NCBI GenBank assembly: GCA_036495095.1
Contig: DASXNK010000079.1
Location: forward strand, 1-63,513
Origin: Candidatus Dormiibacterota bacterium
GTDB taxonomy: Bacteria; Chloroflexota; Dormibacteria; Aeolococcales; Aeolococcaceae
Direction of reading: 5' to 3'
Length of the DNA stretch: 63,513 nucleotides
The position numbers and the translations under genes are program-made. How positions within the stretch are numbered: the first letter of the stretch is position 1; each line of letters opens with the position of its first letter. This document shows positions 16,316-25,108 of this stretch, piece after piece. The notes beneath the pieces are model-generated. The model did no database searches. It was given only the letters and a program-made list of their open reading frames with translations, and was not told the origin of the DNA.

Positions 16316-16333
16316 CCGGCGCTCGGACGCCGG
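16316..16333. terminator. Hairpin between convergent genes
   Basis: CCGGCG at 16316-16321 pairs with CGCCGG at 16328-16333 around CTCGGA. It lies between the SDR stop (16303) and the end of the minus-strand gene at 16360, a suitable place for a bidirectional terminator. No T-run. Confidence 0.4.
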
Positions 16334-16359
16334 GTCCAGCACGGATCACTCGAGCCGCC

Positions 16360-17070
16360 TCAGCGCCCGCCGGCGCACTGGGGCAGCCCCGACGAGGGCT
16401 GGCCGGAGTCGCCGCAGTAGAGCACGCCGTGGGTCCTGATCGGGATGTCGATCAGCCGGTCCAGGGTGGCCACCACGGCGATGGTCACGACCAGGAAGAA
16501 CACGAGCGCGAGACGGACGATGAGGCGGTCGGCCCGCCTGATGCCGAGGGCTGCCGAGCCGCCGCCGGAGTGCTGCGGCCGCGCCGGCCAGGGTTCCACC
16601 GGTGCCGGGACGAACGGCCCGACGGTGCCCCAGGTGGGCGCGATCGCAGTGCTCACCACCGCCGCGGGTGTGGCGGCCGCGGCGACCGGTCCCCAGGCGG
16701 GCGGGGACCCGGTGCGCCCCGGAGGGAGCGCTGGATCGGACCAGGGATCGCGACCCCCGGTCCGGGCGATTGCCGGCAGGTAGGAGAGAATCGCCGAGCC
16801 GTCGGGCAGCGCGCGCACGTACCCACGCCGGGCGAGGTCGCGGACCACCCCCACCACATCCGGGATCAGGAGCGGCACCTCGACCGGTCGACGCAGCTGC
16901 GGTCCGAGGCGGAGGGTGATCTGGGCGGCCTTCAGCGGCCTGACCGGGGACCACCGCCACCAGTCATCGATGATCCCGAGAACGGCCTCCTCGGTGACGA
17001 GCTCCACATCCCCTCCGGCGCCCTCATCGACGGGACCTGGGATGATACCGCCGCGCGCGGCACCGCGCAC
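16360..17070 (-). CDS. Hypothetical protein with C-terminal membrane helix
   Basis: Up to 236 residues. The N-terminal part (about 20-110) is predicted globular and helical, with VLGIIDDWWRWSPVRPLKAA and a segment like a winged helix (IPDVVGVVRDLARRGYVRAL). A Pro/Ala-rich linker, one membrane helix (LIVRLALVFFLVVTIAVVA, about 185-205) and a short Cys-containing tail follow. No family is recognised. The exact start is uncertain because several ATG/GTG codons lie near 17000-17070. Codon choice looks milder than in neighbouring operons. Confidence 0.5.
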   Translation of the reverse strand: MRGAARGGIIPGPVDEGAGGDVELVTEEAVLGIIDDWWRWSPVRPLKAAQITLRLGPQLRRPVEVPLLIPDVVGVVRDLARRGYVRALPDGSAILSYLPAIARTGGRDPWSDPALPPGRTGSPPAWGPVAAAATPAAVVSTAIAPTWGTVGPFVPAPVEPWPARPQHSGGGSAALGIRRADRLIVRLALVFFLVVTIAVVATLDRLIDIPIRTHGVLYCGDSGQPSSGLPQCAGGR

Positions 17071-17106
17071 CGGCCGGTGCCTCGGTGGGGCTCGACCTGC
17101 TCATGG

Positions 17107-17535
17107 TCAGCCGGCGGCGTGGAGGGTGATCGTCGTCCTGCCGTGGCAGCTGCAGCAGACCAGTGCGAAGCGGTGGAGCCCGCGGTACGGATGGACGACC
17201 TGAGAGGTGCCGCAGCGGCCGCAGGACACGGTGATGCCGTCTCCGACCGGGGTGCGGCCCTCGCGGAACCGACGGATCATGGAGTCCTCGACCGTGTCTG
17301 CGGCGATCTGGTCCGGGTTGGCCGTCGCGGCCTCGAAGGCCGGCGTCGCAGGCCGCGCGTCGGGGTCGTGGCGCCGCCGGCGGCAGCCCAGGCGTCGACC
17401 CAGGGGGGACGAGGTGTGCTGGTCACTCTGGAAAATGGCGAGGGCGAACAGGATCACCGTCACCAGCACCAGCACGGGCACGAAGATCATCAGGTCCGCC
17501 AATGTCGACCCATCCCACGGATGACGCCAGTCCAT
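17107..17535 (-). CDS. Hypothetical membrane protein with zinc-ribbon-like C-terminus
   Basis: 142 residues from ATG at 17535. A hydrophobic helix (about 11-34, ADLMIFVPVLVLVTVILFAL) is followed by a basic region. The C-terminal CGRCGTSQVV...LVCCSCHG has two CxxC pairs like a zinc ribbon. No function known. It is co-directional with the preceding hypothetical gene 36 bases away and may form a pair with it. Confidence 0.5.
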   Translation of the reverse strand: MDWRHPWDGSTLADLMIFVPVLVLVTVILFALAIFQSDQHTSSPLGRRLGCRRRRHDPDARPATPAFEAATANPDQIAADTVEDSMIRRFREGRTPVGDGITVSCGRCGTSQVVHPYRGLHRFALVCCSCHGRTTITLHAAG

Positions 17536-17614
17536 GCCGCCAGCCTGAATGCCACACCGTGCTGGCCATCCGTCCTTCGGGACAGAAGAGCCTGTACCTA
17601 CCCCCAGGCAGCGT

Positions 17615-19423
17615 TCAGCTCGGGGTGCCGGGGAGCAGGTTCTCCTCGTCGGCTGTGATCTGCAGGGCCAGGAACTTCGAGTATGTGCGAGCCTGCTGGA
17701 GGTTTCCGCCCATGAACCAGAGACGGTCATGGCCGGAGCGGCGCCAGATCGTGCGGAGCTCACCCTCGTCGTCGAGGCCCCATACCGGCGAGCAGCGATC
17801 GGCGACCTTGTCCCCCAGCAGCTGACGGGCGCTCTCGCGCATGTTCTGGTAGCCCGTCGCCAGCACGACCACGTCGGCGGCCAACGAGGTTCCGTCGGTG
17901 AAGACGACGCCGCCCTCGGTGAACCGCTCGATCTCGACGCCCTGCTTGATCTTGATCTTGCCGTCGACGATGAGCTGGGAGGCACCGACGTCGATGTAGT
18001 AGCCACCGCCCCGAGTGAGGTACTTCATGAACAGGCCACTGCCGTCGTCGCCGAAATCGACCTTGAATCCGGCCTTCTCCAAGCCGGCGAGCAGCTCCCC
18101 GTCGAGGTCGGCGAGCACCCTGGTCGCCTGTTTGTGCAACTCGCCGACCAGCGGGAACGGCAGCGACGAGAACATCATGTCCGCGTCCTCCACCGGCGGG
18201 CCACCCTCCTCGTAGATCCCTGCGAAGAGAATGGCGATGCCGTTCTCGCTGCTCATCACGTAGCTGCTGGAGCGCTGCACCATGGTGACATCTGCACCCT
18301 GCTCCCAGAAGTCGTGGGCGATGTCGTGCCCGCTGTTGCAGGAGCCGACCACGACGGCCTTGCGGCCGGTGAATTCCCGCCCACCGCCGTGGGCGCTCGA
18401 ATGGCGGACCGTCCCGGCGAACTTGTCGACGCCGGGGATCTCCGGCATCTTCGGTACGCCGCTCATTCCGGTGGCCACCACGACGTGGTGGGGGTGCAGC
18501 GTCCGCTGGGTGCCGTCCTGGCGGCGGACCCGCACCGTCCACCGCCGGGCCTCGTCGTCGTACTCGCCGCCCAGGAACTCCGTCCCCGTCCACACGTTGA
18601 GCTCCATGGCCGCCACGTACGTCTCGAACCAGCCGGCGAGCTTGTCCTTCGGAGTGAAGACCGGCCAGTGAGGCGGGAAGGGCAGGTACGGCATGTGGTC
18701 GTACCAGACCGGGTCGTGCAGAACCAGCGAACGGTACCGGTTGCGCCAGTTGTCCCCGACCCGGAGGTTGCGCTCGACAACGAGGGTGTCCACACCGAGT
18801 TGCCCGAGACGCGCCGCGATGGTGAGGCCGCCCTGACCGGCACCGATGACCACCACCCGCGGCTCGGTGTCGGTGAACTCCCGCACCGCCTCACGCCGCT
18901 CGAGCCAGCTCTGGCGGGCTCGCTGTTCGCCGTGGATCACGCCCCTGGCGCGCCGGGGGCCGAGCTGCTCCTCGAAGCCCTTCAGCGCGTCCATCGTCGT
19001 GAGCACCGTCCAGGCCTTCCAGGGACCCTCACCGTCGCCGGTCGGCATCAACCGGAAGAATCCGGAGCCGCTGGCGACGCCGGTCTCGAAGTCGAAAAAG
19101 GCCTGCACCCACCTGGTGTTCTCGTCGATCTCGACGGTGGCGGGTTCCCTGCCCTCGGTGAGCCGGAAGTCGCTGGGGCGGGTGTCCTCGAGCGCCGCGG
19201 TGAGGGCACCGGTGATGGCGCCGGTGCCGTGGAAGGTCCGCAGGTCCCAGGTGAAGGCGAGCAGGTCGCGCCACCAGCCGTCGGGCAGGAAGAGCGCCTC
19301 GATCATGTCCGGGCGACGCTGCTCGAGTGCCACACCGAAATCCGCCAACCATCCGCTGGCAACTTCGCGGGCCGACGGAACGACCGCCGTCGGTGCGCAG
19401 GGCGTCTCGAGGGTCTCGCTCAT
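17615..19423 (-). CDS. Flavin-containing monooxygenase with N-terminal NTF2-like domain
   Basis: 602 residues. Residues 1-150 form an NTF2/SnoaL-like domain (DMIEALFLPDGWWRDLLAFT, TRWVQAFFDFETG). Residues 185-600 form the FAD/NADPH monooxygenase. The FAD motif GAGQGG is at 194-199, NADPH loop VVVGSCNSGHDIA near 365, and ATGYQN near the C-terminus. Such fusions are frequent in soil actinobacteria and fungi and act as Baeyer-Villiger or N/S-oxygenases; the substrate is unknown. ATG at 19423 with an upstream GAG-rich ribosome site. It is divergent from the P-loop kinase gene at 19587. Confidence 0.9.
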   Translation of the reverse strand: MSETLETPCAPTAVVPSAREVASGWLADFGVALEQRRPDMIEALFLPDGWWRDLLAFTWDLRTFHGTGAITGALTAALEDTRPSDFRLTEGREPATVEIDENTRWVQAFFDFETGVASGSGFFRLMPTGDGEGPWKAWTVLTTMDALKGFEEQLGPRRARGVIHGEQRARQSWLERREAVREFTDTEPRVVVIGAGQGGLTIAARLGQLGVDTLVVERNLRVGDNWRNRYRSLVLHDPVWYDHMPYLPFPPHWPVFTPKDKLAGWFETYVAAMELNVWTGTEFLGGEYDDEARRWTVRVRRQDGTQRTLHPHHVVVATGMSGVPKMPEIPGVDKFAGTVRHSSAHGGGREFTGRKAVVVGSCNSGHDIAHDFWEQGADVTMVQRSSSYVMSSENGIAILFAGIYEEGGPPVEDADMMFSSLPFPLVGELHKQATRVLADLDGELLAGLEKAGFKVDFGDDGSGLFMKYLTRGGGYYIDVGASQLIVDGKIKIKQGVEIERFTEGGVVFTDGTSLAADVVVLATGYQNMRESARQLLGDKVADRCSPVWGLDDEGELRTIWRRSGHDRLWFMGGNLQQARTYSKFLALQITADEENLLPGTPS

Positions 19424-19586
19424 CGGGCCTCACTCCAGCACGGCCGTTCGAACCTACATCAATCCGTGGTGATGATGGGCGATGGGTGCGGCGGGGTCAA
19501 CCGCCTCCGTCGTCGGCGGATGCGGTTCTGCGACCCAACCGAGGATCCGTTGCAGGCGGAGGATTGCGGTGAGAACATCCGGCGCC

Positions 19587-20129
19587 ATGCGACGGATCAT
19601 CGTGGTGGGGCCATCGGGAGCCGGGAAGACGACGACTGGGCGCGAGCTCGGTGCGCGCCTTGGGCTTCCCTTCGTTGAGCTCGACGGGCTGTTCTGGGAG
19701 CCGGGATGGAAGCAGGCGCAACCGGAGACGTTCAAGAGGCGAATGCGGACCGCCGTGTCGTCGGACAGCTGGATCCTTGATGGCAATTACATGAGCGCTG
19801 CCTCGCTGGAGGTGAGCTGGCCGCGCGCGGACACGATCGTGTGGCTCGACCTGCGGAGGCGGACGACGGTGCGCCGGGTGACGGTGAGGACGGTGAGCAG
19901 GGGCCTGCGAAGGACGGTGCTGTGGTCAGGAAATCGCGAATCGATCCGGAGAGCTCTGGCCGGCGGCTCGATCATCCGCTGGGCGTGGAGCTCACACGGG
20001 AAGTACGTCAGCCGTTACGGCGCGCTCATGCGCGACCCGGTGTGGGGGCATCTGTCATGGGTGCGGCTGCGCTCTCCGCGTGAGGTGCGGGCGTGGCTGC
20101 GCTCGCTGGTGCCTGGCACCGCGCTCTGA
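19587..20129 (+). CDS. P-loop nucleotide kinase-like protein (adenylate-kinase/FlaR-related)
   Basis: 180 residues. Walker A GPSGAGKTT at residues 8-16, then LDGLFWEPGWKQA and WILDGNYMS typical of the topology-modulation/FlaR-like family of small P-loop kinases, Walker B-like TIVWLDL, and a basic Arg-rich lid. Members are annotated as adenylate kinase or AAA ATPase but the substrate is usually unknown. It stands alone between a divergent monooxygenase and a convergent kinase gene. Codons such as GAT, AAT and TCG are more frequent than in the neighbouring operons. Confidence 0.8.
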   Translation: MRRIIVVGPSGAGKTTTGRELGARLGLPFVELDGLFWEPGWKQAQPETFKRRMRTAVSSDSWILDGNYMSAASLEVSWPRADTIVWLDLRRRTTVRRVTVRTVSRGLRRTVLWSGNRESIRRALAGGSIIRWAWSSHGKYVSRYGALMRDPVWGHLSWVRLRSPREVRAWLRSLVPGTAL

Positions 20130-20406
20130 CGGCTCGACGGATCAGGGCGGTCCGACCCGGGCCAGCACACAGCGGCTGCGAGCAGCGCGGACTCGCCGGC
20201 TGGCGGGAACGAGCTCGCACCGGCGTGTGAGACGAGACCGACGGCCTACACACGCCGTTGACGGGGATCTCCGGCCCGCCGATACTCCGCGGCGGCGCCA
20301 GGAACCAGCCTCCCGACCAGCCCGGGCAGAGCTCGACCGACCAGGTGGCCGGCGGCGGTGCAGACGCCGCCGGTCCACCCACCTGATCCGGCCGGCTTCG
20401 TCGCCG

Positions 20407-23211
20407 CTACGGAGTCGGGCTCGGGGTCGCCGCGGGTGCGCCGCCGTGCACCCCGCCGCGCATCAGTGGCAGGGTGAACCGCGTTTTCGCCTCCGAGCTG
20501 TCGGCGAACGCATTGCTCACCTTCGGGAATCCCTCGGAGTTGAGCCGGTCCGTCCAGTAGCTGAGCGCATCCGGGCTCTCCGGGTCGCGCTGCAGGTACC
20601 GGTGGTACAGCAGCTTCACGACCACGTCCGGGCTGCCGGCGACCGGCTCCGGGTTGCCGGTCGGTCCGGCGAACTCCCAGAAGGCGAGCAGGTCGGCCTG
20701 CGCCTGGGGGCCGCTCCTGTCACCGGCTGCCTGGGCGACGATCAGCTGGCCGACATTGGTCCATGCCAGCTTGGGGATGCCGCCGGTGCCGACGTAGCAG
20801 AAGAGGTGGCCGTGCGCGGTGGGGGAGGCGATGCTGTCCTGTGCCTCGACTCCGGCGATGGGATAGGTCGACGCCGCGAAGTAGCCCGACTCCGGGTCGG
20901 CACAGGCGCCGCTGTACGCCGTCCCCACCGACCTCCCCGCCTCGCCCTGGATGTTGAGCGCCAGCACGTGGTGGAAGTGGAGCTCGAGGTCGCCGTAGTT
21001 GGAGAACTGCTGGAACACGACGCTGTGGGCGCCGGGGTGGTCGGGCGAGGGCTGGCACTCGACCTCGGCGATCGTGGTGTCGTAGTGGTTGGCGTAGCGG
21101 TGGCAGTTCTGCACGAATGGCGGGAAGCGGGTCGCCAGCGACCGCTCCGCGGCGGTGGGATACGGGGGCGGGCCGGCCTTCGCCGCCGGCGCGACCGGGC
21201 GCCCGCCGGAGCGGGAGTGCATCAGCAGCCCGGCGCCGGCAACCGCGACCGCCACCATCGCGGCGGTGCCGGCGAGCACCGGCATCATCCGGCGGCGTCC
21301 CCGCGGGCGGTCCCCGGCGGCCGCCGGGCTGTCCGCCGGCGGCGGCGGAGGCGGCGTCGCGGCGGGCTGCGAGACCGCGGCGGCGCCGGTCGCGGCGGCC
21401 GGGGCCTCCGCCGGCGCGAGCGTCTCCGCCTCCACGGGCGCCTGCTCCGCCTCGGCGGCGGGCTCGGCGGTGCGCGCCCGCACCGCGGTCAGCTGCTCGC
21501 CGATGCGCTCGCGCGAGGGATGGGCGGCGACCAGCGCGGTCAGCTCGTCGACCAGGGCCTCGTGCCGCTCCAGCTCGAGGTCGGCCTCGATGCGCTCCTC
21601 GAGCGCGGTGAGCCGCAGCTCCTCGATGCGCGCCACCTCGGCGCGGGCCGCGCCCTCGAGGCTGACGCCGTCGAACGCCGGTCCGCGCCAGAGCTCGAGC
21701 GCCTCGCGCAGCACCGCCGAGGCGCGCTCCGGGGTGGAGCGGCGCAGCCGCCGGCCCTGCTCGACGAGGCGCTCGAAGCGGCCGAGGTCGACGTCGTCGG
21801 CGTCGACCCGGAGCAGGTAGCCGGGGGAGCGGTTCACCAGGATGCTTGGGGTGCCGCCACCGCCCCGGGTCCGGCCGGGCTCCAGCGCCCGCCGCAGCGT
21901 GGTGACGTGGGTCTGCAGCGCCTTCGCCGCCGCCTCCGGCGGGGTCCGGTCGCCCCAGAGGGCGTCGACGAGGCTCTCGGTGGAGACCACCATGTTGGTC
22001 TCCATCAGCAGCCGGGCGAGCAGCGCGCGCTGCCGGCCGGTGCCCACGGAGAGCTCGCGGTCGCCGTCCCAGACCTCGAGCGGCCCCAGCACCCTGAAGT
22101 CGAGGTGGGGCGGGGGCTCGGGAACCGGAGTGGCGGGGGTGGCGGCGGTACCCCCGGCCGCCGTGGCCCGCCTCGGGGTCCGCACCGGCGGGGGTGCGAC
22201 CACCCGGGTCTCCGGCACCGGCGCGGGTGCGACCACCCGGGTCTCCGGCACCGGCGCGGGTCCGGGCTGGACCACCCGGGTGTCGGACACCGAGCCCGGG
22301 GTGGCGATGACCGTCGCCGACGAGCGGCGCCGTGCCCGGGTGGCACCGGCCCCGCGCGTCCCCCGCTCGCCGAGGGCGCGCCGCGCCGCCGCCGCCAGCT
22401 CGGTGCCGGTCGCGTAGCGCTCCTCGCGCGACTTGGCCATCGCCCTGACCACCACGGCGTCGAGCCCGAGCGGCAGCCCCGACCGCTTCGCGCTCAGCAG
22501 CGGCGGGTCCTCCGCGAGGTGCGCGTAGATGCTCGCGGCGTCGTTGTCCTTCTGGAAGGGCGGCACCCCGGTCAGCGACTCGTACAGCACGCAGCCGAGC
22601 GCGTAGATGTCGGTGCGCCCGTCCACGCTCTCGCCCTTGATCTGCTCGGGCGCGACGTAGTCGAGGGTGCCCACGTACTGCCCGGTCTTGGTGAGGCTGC
22701 GGGTGCTGCTGTTCTTGGTGATGCCGAAGTCGGCGACGTAGGCGTGGTCGGAGCTCTGCGGATCGGCCCGGGGCACCACCAGGATGTTCGCCGGCTTGAC
22801 GTCGCGGTGGTACAGGCCGCGGGCGTGTGCGGCGTCGAGCGCGCCGCCGACCTGGGCGACGATCGCGACCGCGCGCGCCGCGTCGAGGGGGCCCTCGCGA
22901 CGCACCAGCGCGCCGAGGTCGCAGCCGTCGACGTGGCGCATGGCGATGTAGAGGTTCCCCTCCGACTCGCCGGCCTCGTAGATGGGAATGATGTTGGGGT
23001 GGTCGATGGAGGCGGCCAGCCGGGGCTCGCGGGCGAAGCGCTGGCGCACCCGCTCGTCGTTGGACAGCTCGGTGGCGAGGATCTTGAGGGCCACGCGTCG
23101 CTGCAGCCGCAGGTCGAGCGCGAGGTACACGATGCCGACCCCGCCCCGGCCGAGCAGCCGTTCGATGCGGTAGCCGGCGAACTCGGCTCCCACCTGCGGG
23201 ATGCCGCTCAT
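20407..23211 (-). CDS. Ser/Thr protein kinase fused to SARP-like winged helix/BTAD, membrane helix and ectodomain
   Basis: 934 residues. The kinase domain (about 14-275) has loop GRGGVG, Lys43, HRD at 135-137 (YHRDVKPAN) and DFG 161-163. A Pro/Thr linker carries an 11-residue duplication (TRVVAPAPVPE). A winged helix (about 373-470, LGPLEVWDGDRELSVGTGRQ) and a shortened BTAD region follow, as in AfsR/EmbR-type activators. One membrane helix lies near 650-670. The ectodomain ends in a DUF4214-like repeat (KLLYHRYLQRDPESPDALSY). In mycobacteria the kinase PknH and the activator EmbR are separate proteins; here both functions appear joined and membrane-tethered. A PP2C phosphatase gene lies directly upstream. 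Confidence 0.9.
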   Translation of the reverse strand: MSGIPQVGAEFAGYRIERLLGRGGVGIVYLALDLRLQRRVALKILATELSNDERVRQRFAREPRLAASIDHPNIIPIYEAGESEGNLYIAMRHVDGCDLGALVRREGPLDAARAVAIVAQVGGALDAAHARGLYHRDVKPANILVVPRADPQSSDHAYVADFGITKNSSTRSLTKTGQYVGTLDYVAPEQIKGESVDGRTDIYALGCVLYESLTGVPPFQKDNDAASIYAHLAEDPPLLSAKRSGLPLGLDAVVVRAMAKSREERYATGTELAAAARRALGERGTRGAGATRARRRSSATVIATPGSVSDTRVVQPGPAPVPETRVVAPAPVPETRVVAPPPVRTPRRATAAGGTAATPATPVPEPPPHLDFRVLGPLEVWDGDRELSVGTGRQRALLARLLMETNMVVSTESLVDALWGDRTPPEAAAKALQTHVTTLRRALEPGRTRGGGGTPSILVNRSPGYLLRVDADDVDLGRFERLVEQGRRLRRSTPERASAVLREALELWRGPAFDGVSLEGAARAEVARIEELRLTALEERIEADLELERHEALVDELTALVAAHPSRERIGEQLTAVRARTAEPAAEAEQAPVEAETLAPAEAPAAATGAAAVSQPAATPPPPPPADSPAAAGDRPRGRRRMMPVLAGTAAMVAVAVAGAGLLMHSRSGGRPVAPAAKAGPPPYPTAAERSLATRFPPFVQNCHRYANHYDTTIAEVECQPSPDHPGAHSVVFQQFSNYGDLELHFHHVLALNIQGEAGRSVGTAYSGACADPESGYFAASTYPIAGVEAQDSIASPTAHGHLFCYVGTGGIPKLAWTNVGQLIVAQAAGDRSGPQAQADLLAFWEFAGPTGNPEPVAGSPDVVVKLLYHRYLQRDPESPDALSYWTDRLNSEGFPKVSNAFADSSEAKTRFTLPLMRGGVHGGAPAATPSPTP
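22196..22261. repeat. Two perfect 33-bp tandem repeats inside the kinase linker
   Basis: 22196-22228 and 22229-22261 are identical 33-bp units (GCGACCACCCGGGTCTCCGG plus 13 bases), with a diverged third unit after them. They encode the 11-residue duplication TRVVAPAPVPE between the kinase and the DNA-binding domain. Copy number may vary between strains. Confidence 0.8.
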
Positions 23212-23245
23212 GTCAGCCCCCCCCTCCCTCCACTGAGTCCCGAGA

Positions 23246-23251
23246 AGGATA
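23246..23251 (-). promoter_or_regulatory. -10-like TATCCT upstream of the kinase gene
   Basis: On the minus strand TATCCT lies 34 bases before the ATG at 23211, with a purine-rich ribosome site between. No good -35 is seen. It may give the kinase gene its own promoter behind the phosphatase gene. Confidence 0.3.
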
Positions 23252-23273
23252 GCCGAGCCCGGGCCCGGTGTCC

Positions 23274-24089
23274 TCAGCCGCTCTCGCCGTTGGCGGCGGC
23301 GGCCACCCGGCAGGCGACGAGGGTGACGTTGTCGCGCGAGCCCGCCTCCAGGGCGGCGTCGCAGGCGCGGGTCAGCAGCCCCTCGAGCGGACCCTCGCCG
23401 CCGAGCAGGCGGCCGAGCTGGTCACCGCCGAGGGGGTCCCAGGCACCGTCGCAGCAGAGCAGCAGGACGTCGCCGGCGCGCAGCTCCACCGAGAAGCGGT
23501 CGGCGTCGACGGGCTCGCCGGTGAGCGCCCGGGTGAGCAGGTTGCGTGGCGGGTCGGCGGCGCCTCCCAGCTCGAGGTGCCCGGCGCGGATCGCCTCGGC
23601 GAGCACCGAGTGGTCCTCGGTGACCTGCGCCGCGCCGCCGTCGCGGAGCAGGTAGGCGCGGCTGTCGCCGACGTTGCTGATCGACGCCCGTCCGGCGCTC
23701 ACCGCCGCCAGCACCAGGGTGGTGCCCATCACCGCGCCGCCGTGGTCGCGGCGCAGCTCGGCGATCGCCGCATTGGCGCTCTCGCCGGCCTCGCCGAGGC
23801 CGGCATGGGGATCGGGGCTCACCCGGAGATGATCGGCGGCGTGGCGCACCGCCAGCACCGCGGCCTCGCGGCCGCCAGCGTGCCCGCCCATCCCGTCGGC
23901 GAGCAGCAGCAGGCATCCGCGATCGGGGTCGAGCGGCACCAGCGACCAGGCGTCCTGGTTCTCCGCGCGCACCGTGCCGCGGTCGCTGACGGCGGCGAGC
24001 TCGAGCAGGAGACCGCCGTCGGCGGCAATGGCGGCCTGCATGATCCGCGCCTCGGTCACCACCAGCCCCCTCCTCACCCGCGGGTGCAT
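23274..24089 (-). CDS. PP2C-family Ser/Thr phosphatase
   Basis: 271 residues with the PP2C motif series: VSDRGTVRAENQDAW near 34, DGMGGHAGG near 65, SNVGDSRAYLLRDG near 137, TEDHSV, CCDGAWD near 214 and SRDNVTLVA near 251; the metal-binding Asp residues are present. It removes phosphate from Ser/Thr and is the natural opponent of the kinase whose gene starts 62 bases downstream. It may also act on an FHA-bound partner such as the product at 34703. ATG 24089 gives a 16-residue leader before the conserved domain; ATG codon 17 is an alternative start. Confidence 0.9.
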   Translation of the reverse strand: MHPRVRRGLVVTEARIMQAAIAADGGLLLELAAVSDRGTVRAENQDAWSLVPLDPDRGCLLLLADGMGGHAGGREAAVLAVRHAADHLRVSPDPHAGLGEAGESANAAIAELRRDHGGAVMGTTLVLAAVSAGRASISNVGDSRAYLLRDGGAAQVTEDHSVLAEAIRAGHLELGGAADPPRNLLTRALTGEPVDADRFSVELRAGDVLLLCCDGAWDPLGGDQLGRLLGGEGPLEGLLTRACDAALEAGSRDNVTLVACRVAAAANGESG

Positions 24090-24101
24090 GTCCGTGGTGC
24101 C

Positions 24102-24107
24102 AGCATA
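24102..24107 (-). promoter_or_regulatory. -10-like TATGCT upstream of the PP2C gene
   Basis: Minus-strand TATGCT is 12 bases before the ATG at 24089, which would give a very short leader. No clear -35 is seen. Confidence 0.3.
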
Positions 24108-24169
24108 GCCGCACCCGGGAGGAGGTGGGGATTCAGCAGTCGCGAAGCCCGGGGGTCTGGGACAGGATC

Positions 24170-25108
24170 TCAGGAGCCGGAACGGGTCGGGATCCGGACT
24201 CCGCCGGCGACCACGGCGCAGTTGCGCCCCGCCGACTTGGCCTCGTAGAGGGCGGCGTCGGCGCGGCGCACCAGCGCCTCGTGGTCCTCGACACCGGAGG
24301 CGCAGCCGATGCTCACCGTCACCGCGACGCTGGTCGCGCCCTCGGTGACGAAGGGCCGGCCGGCGATCGCGCCGACGATGCGCTGAGCGAGCGTCCCGGC
24401 GGCGGCGGCGTCGGTGGCGGCGCCCAGCACCAGGAACTCCTCGCCTCCCCAGCGGCCCACCACGTCCTCCTGGCGCACCCTGCGGCGCAGCCGCTCGGCG
24501 ACCTGGCGCAGCACCGCGTCACCGCCGGCGTGGCCGAGGGTGTCGTTGATCTGCTTGAAGTTGTCGACGTCGATCATCAGCACCGCGGCGGGCTCCTGAT
24601 GGCGGCGCGCGGCCGCGAGCATCTCCTGGAGCCGCTCCTCGAGGTGGCGGCGGTTGAAGATCCCGGTCAGCGCATCGGTACGGGTCACCGTCTCCAGCTC
24701 CGCGTTGCGCCGGCGGAGCTCGTCCTGCAGCGACTTGACCCGCAGCGCGGCGCTCACCCGGGCGATCAGCTCGCTGGCCTCGAACGGCTTGCGCAGGTAG
24801 TCGTGGGCGCCCTCCGACAGGCCCCGGACCACGTCCTCGGTCTCGGCATGCGCGGTGAGGAAGACCACCGGGATCTCGCGCATCTCCGGGTCCTCGCGGA
24901 TGATCCGCAGCACGGTGTGGCCGTCGAGCCCGGGCATCTGCACGTCGAGGAGCACGACGTCGGGGCGGAGCATGCGGCAGCCGCGCACCGCCTGGTGACC
25001 GTCCTCCGCCTCCTCCACGCGCAGGCCGCGGGCCTCGAGCTGGCGCCGGAGCATCACCCGCACCACCCTCGAGTCGTCGGCGACCAGCACCAGGTGCCCC
25101 CCGCTCAC
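24170..25108 (-). CDS. Response regulator-diguanylate cyclase (REC-GGDEF, WspR/PleD-like)
   Basis: 312 residues. The receiver (about 4-122) has ADDSRVV, phosphoacceptor Asp in VVLLDVQMPG and Lys in YLRKPF. After a helical linker the cyclase domain carries the active site GGEEF at 221-225. The inhibitory site RQED lies exactly five residues before it (RQEDVVGRW), so product inhibition should be intact. It makes c-di-GMP from two GTP. It is the last gene of the chemosensory operon and overlaps the CheW gene before it by 4 bases, the position expected for the output of a Wsp-type array. Confidence 0.92.
   Translation of the reverse strand: MSGGHLVLVADDSRVVRVMLRRQLEARGLRVEEAEDGHQAVRGCRMLRPDVVLLDVQMPGLDGHTVLRIIREDPEMREIPVVFLTAHAETEDVVRGLSEGAHDYLRKPFEASELIARVSAALRVKSLQDELRRRNAELETVTRTDALTGIFNRRHLEERLQEMLAAARRHQEPAAVLMIDVDNFKQINDTLGHAGGDAVLRQVAERLRRRVRQEDVVGRWGGEEFLVLGAATDAAAAGTLAQRIVGAIAGRPFVTEGATSVAVTVSIGCASGVEDHEALVRRADAALYEAKSAGRNCAVVAGGVRIPTRSGS

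Noticed and set aside
17107-18006. A 299-residue version of the zinc-ribbon membrane protein starting inside the monooxygenase gene
   Set aside because: The first 155 codons are antisense-like frame over the monooxygenase and low complexity. ATG 17535 gives a sensible membrane protein.
22141-22300. A CRISPR array
   Set aside because: Only two adjoining 33-bp copies without spacers, in frame within a coding linker.
20080-23655. A very long plus-strand open frame (about 1,190 codons) opposite the kinase gene
   Set aside because: Its translation is low-complexity Arg/Gly/Ala with no domain, and it covers the antisense of a clear kinase and part of PP2C. Long antisense frames are common at this GC content.
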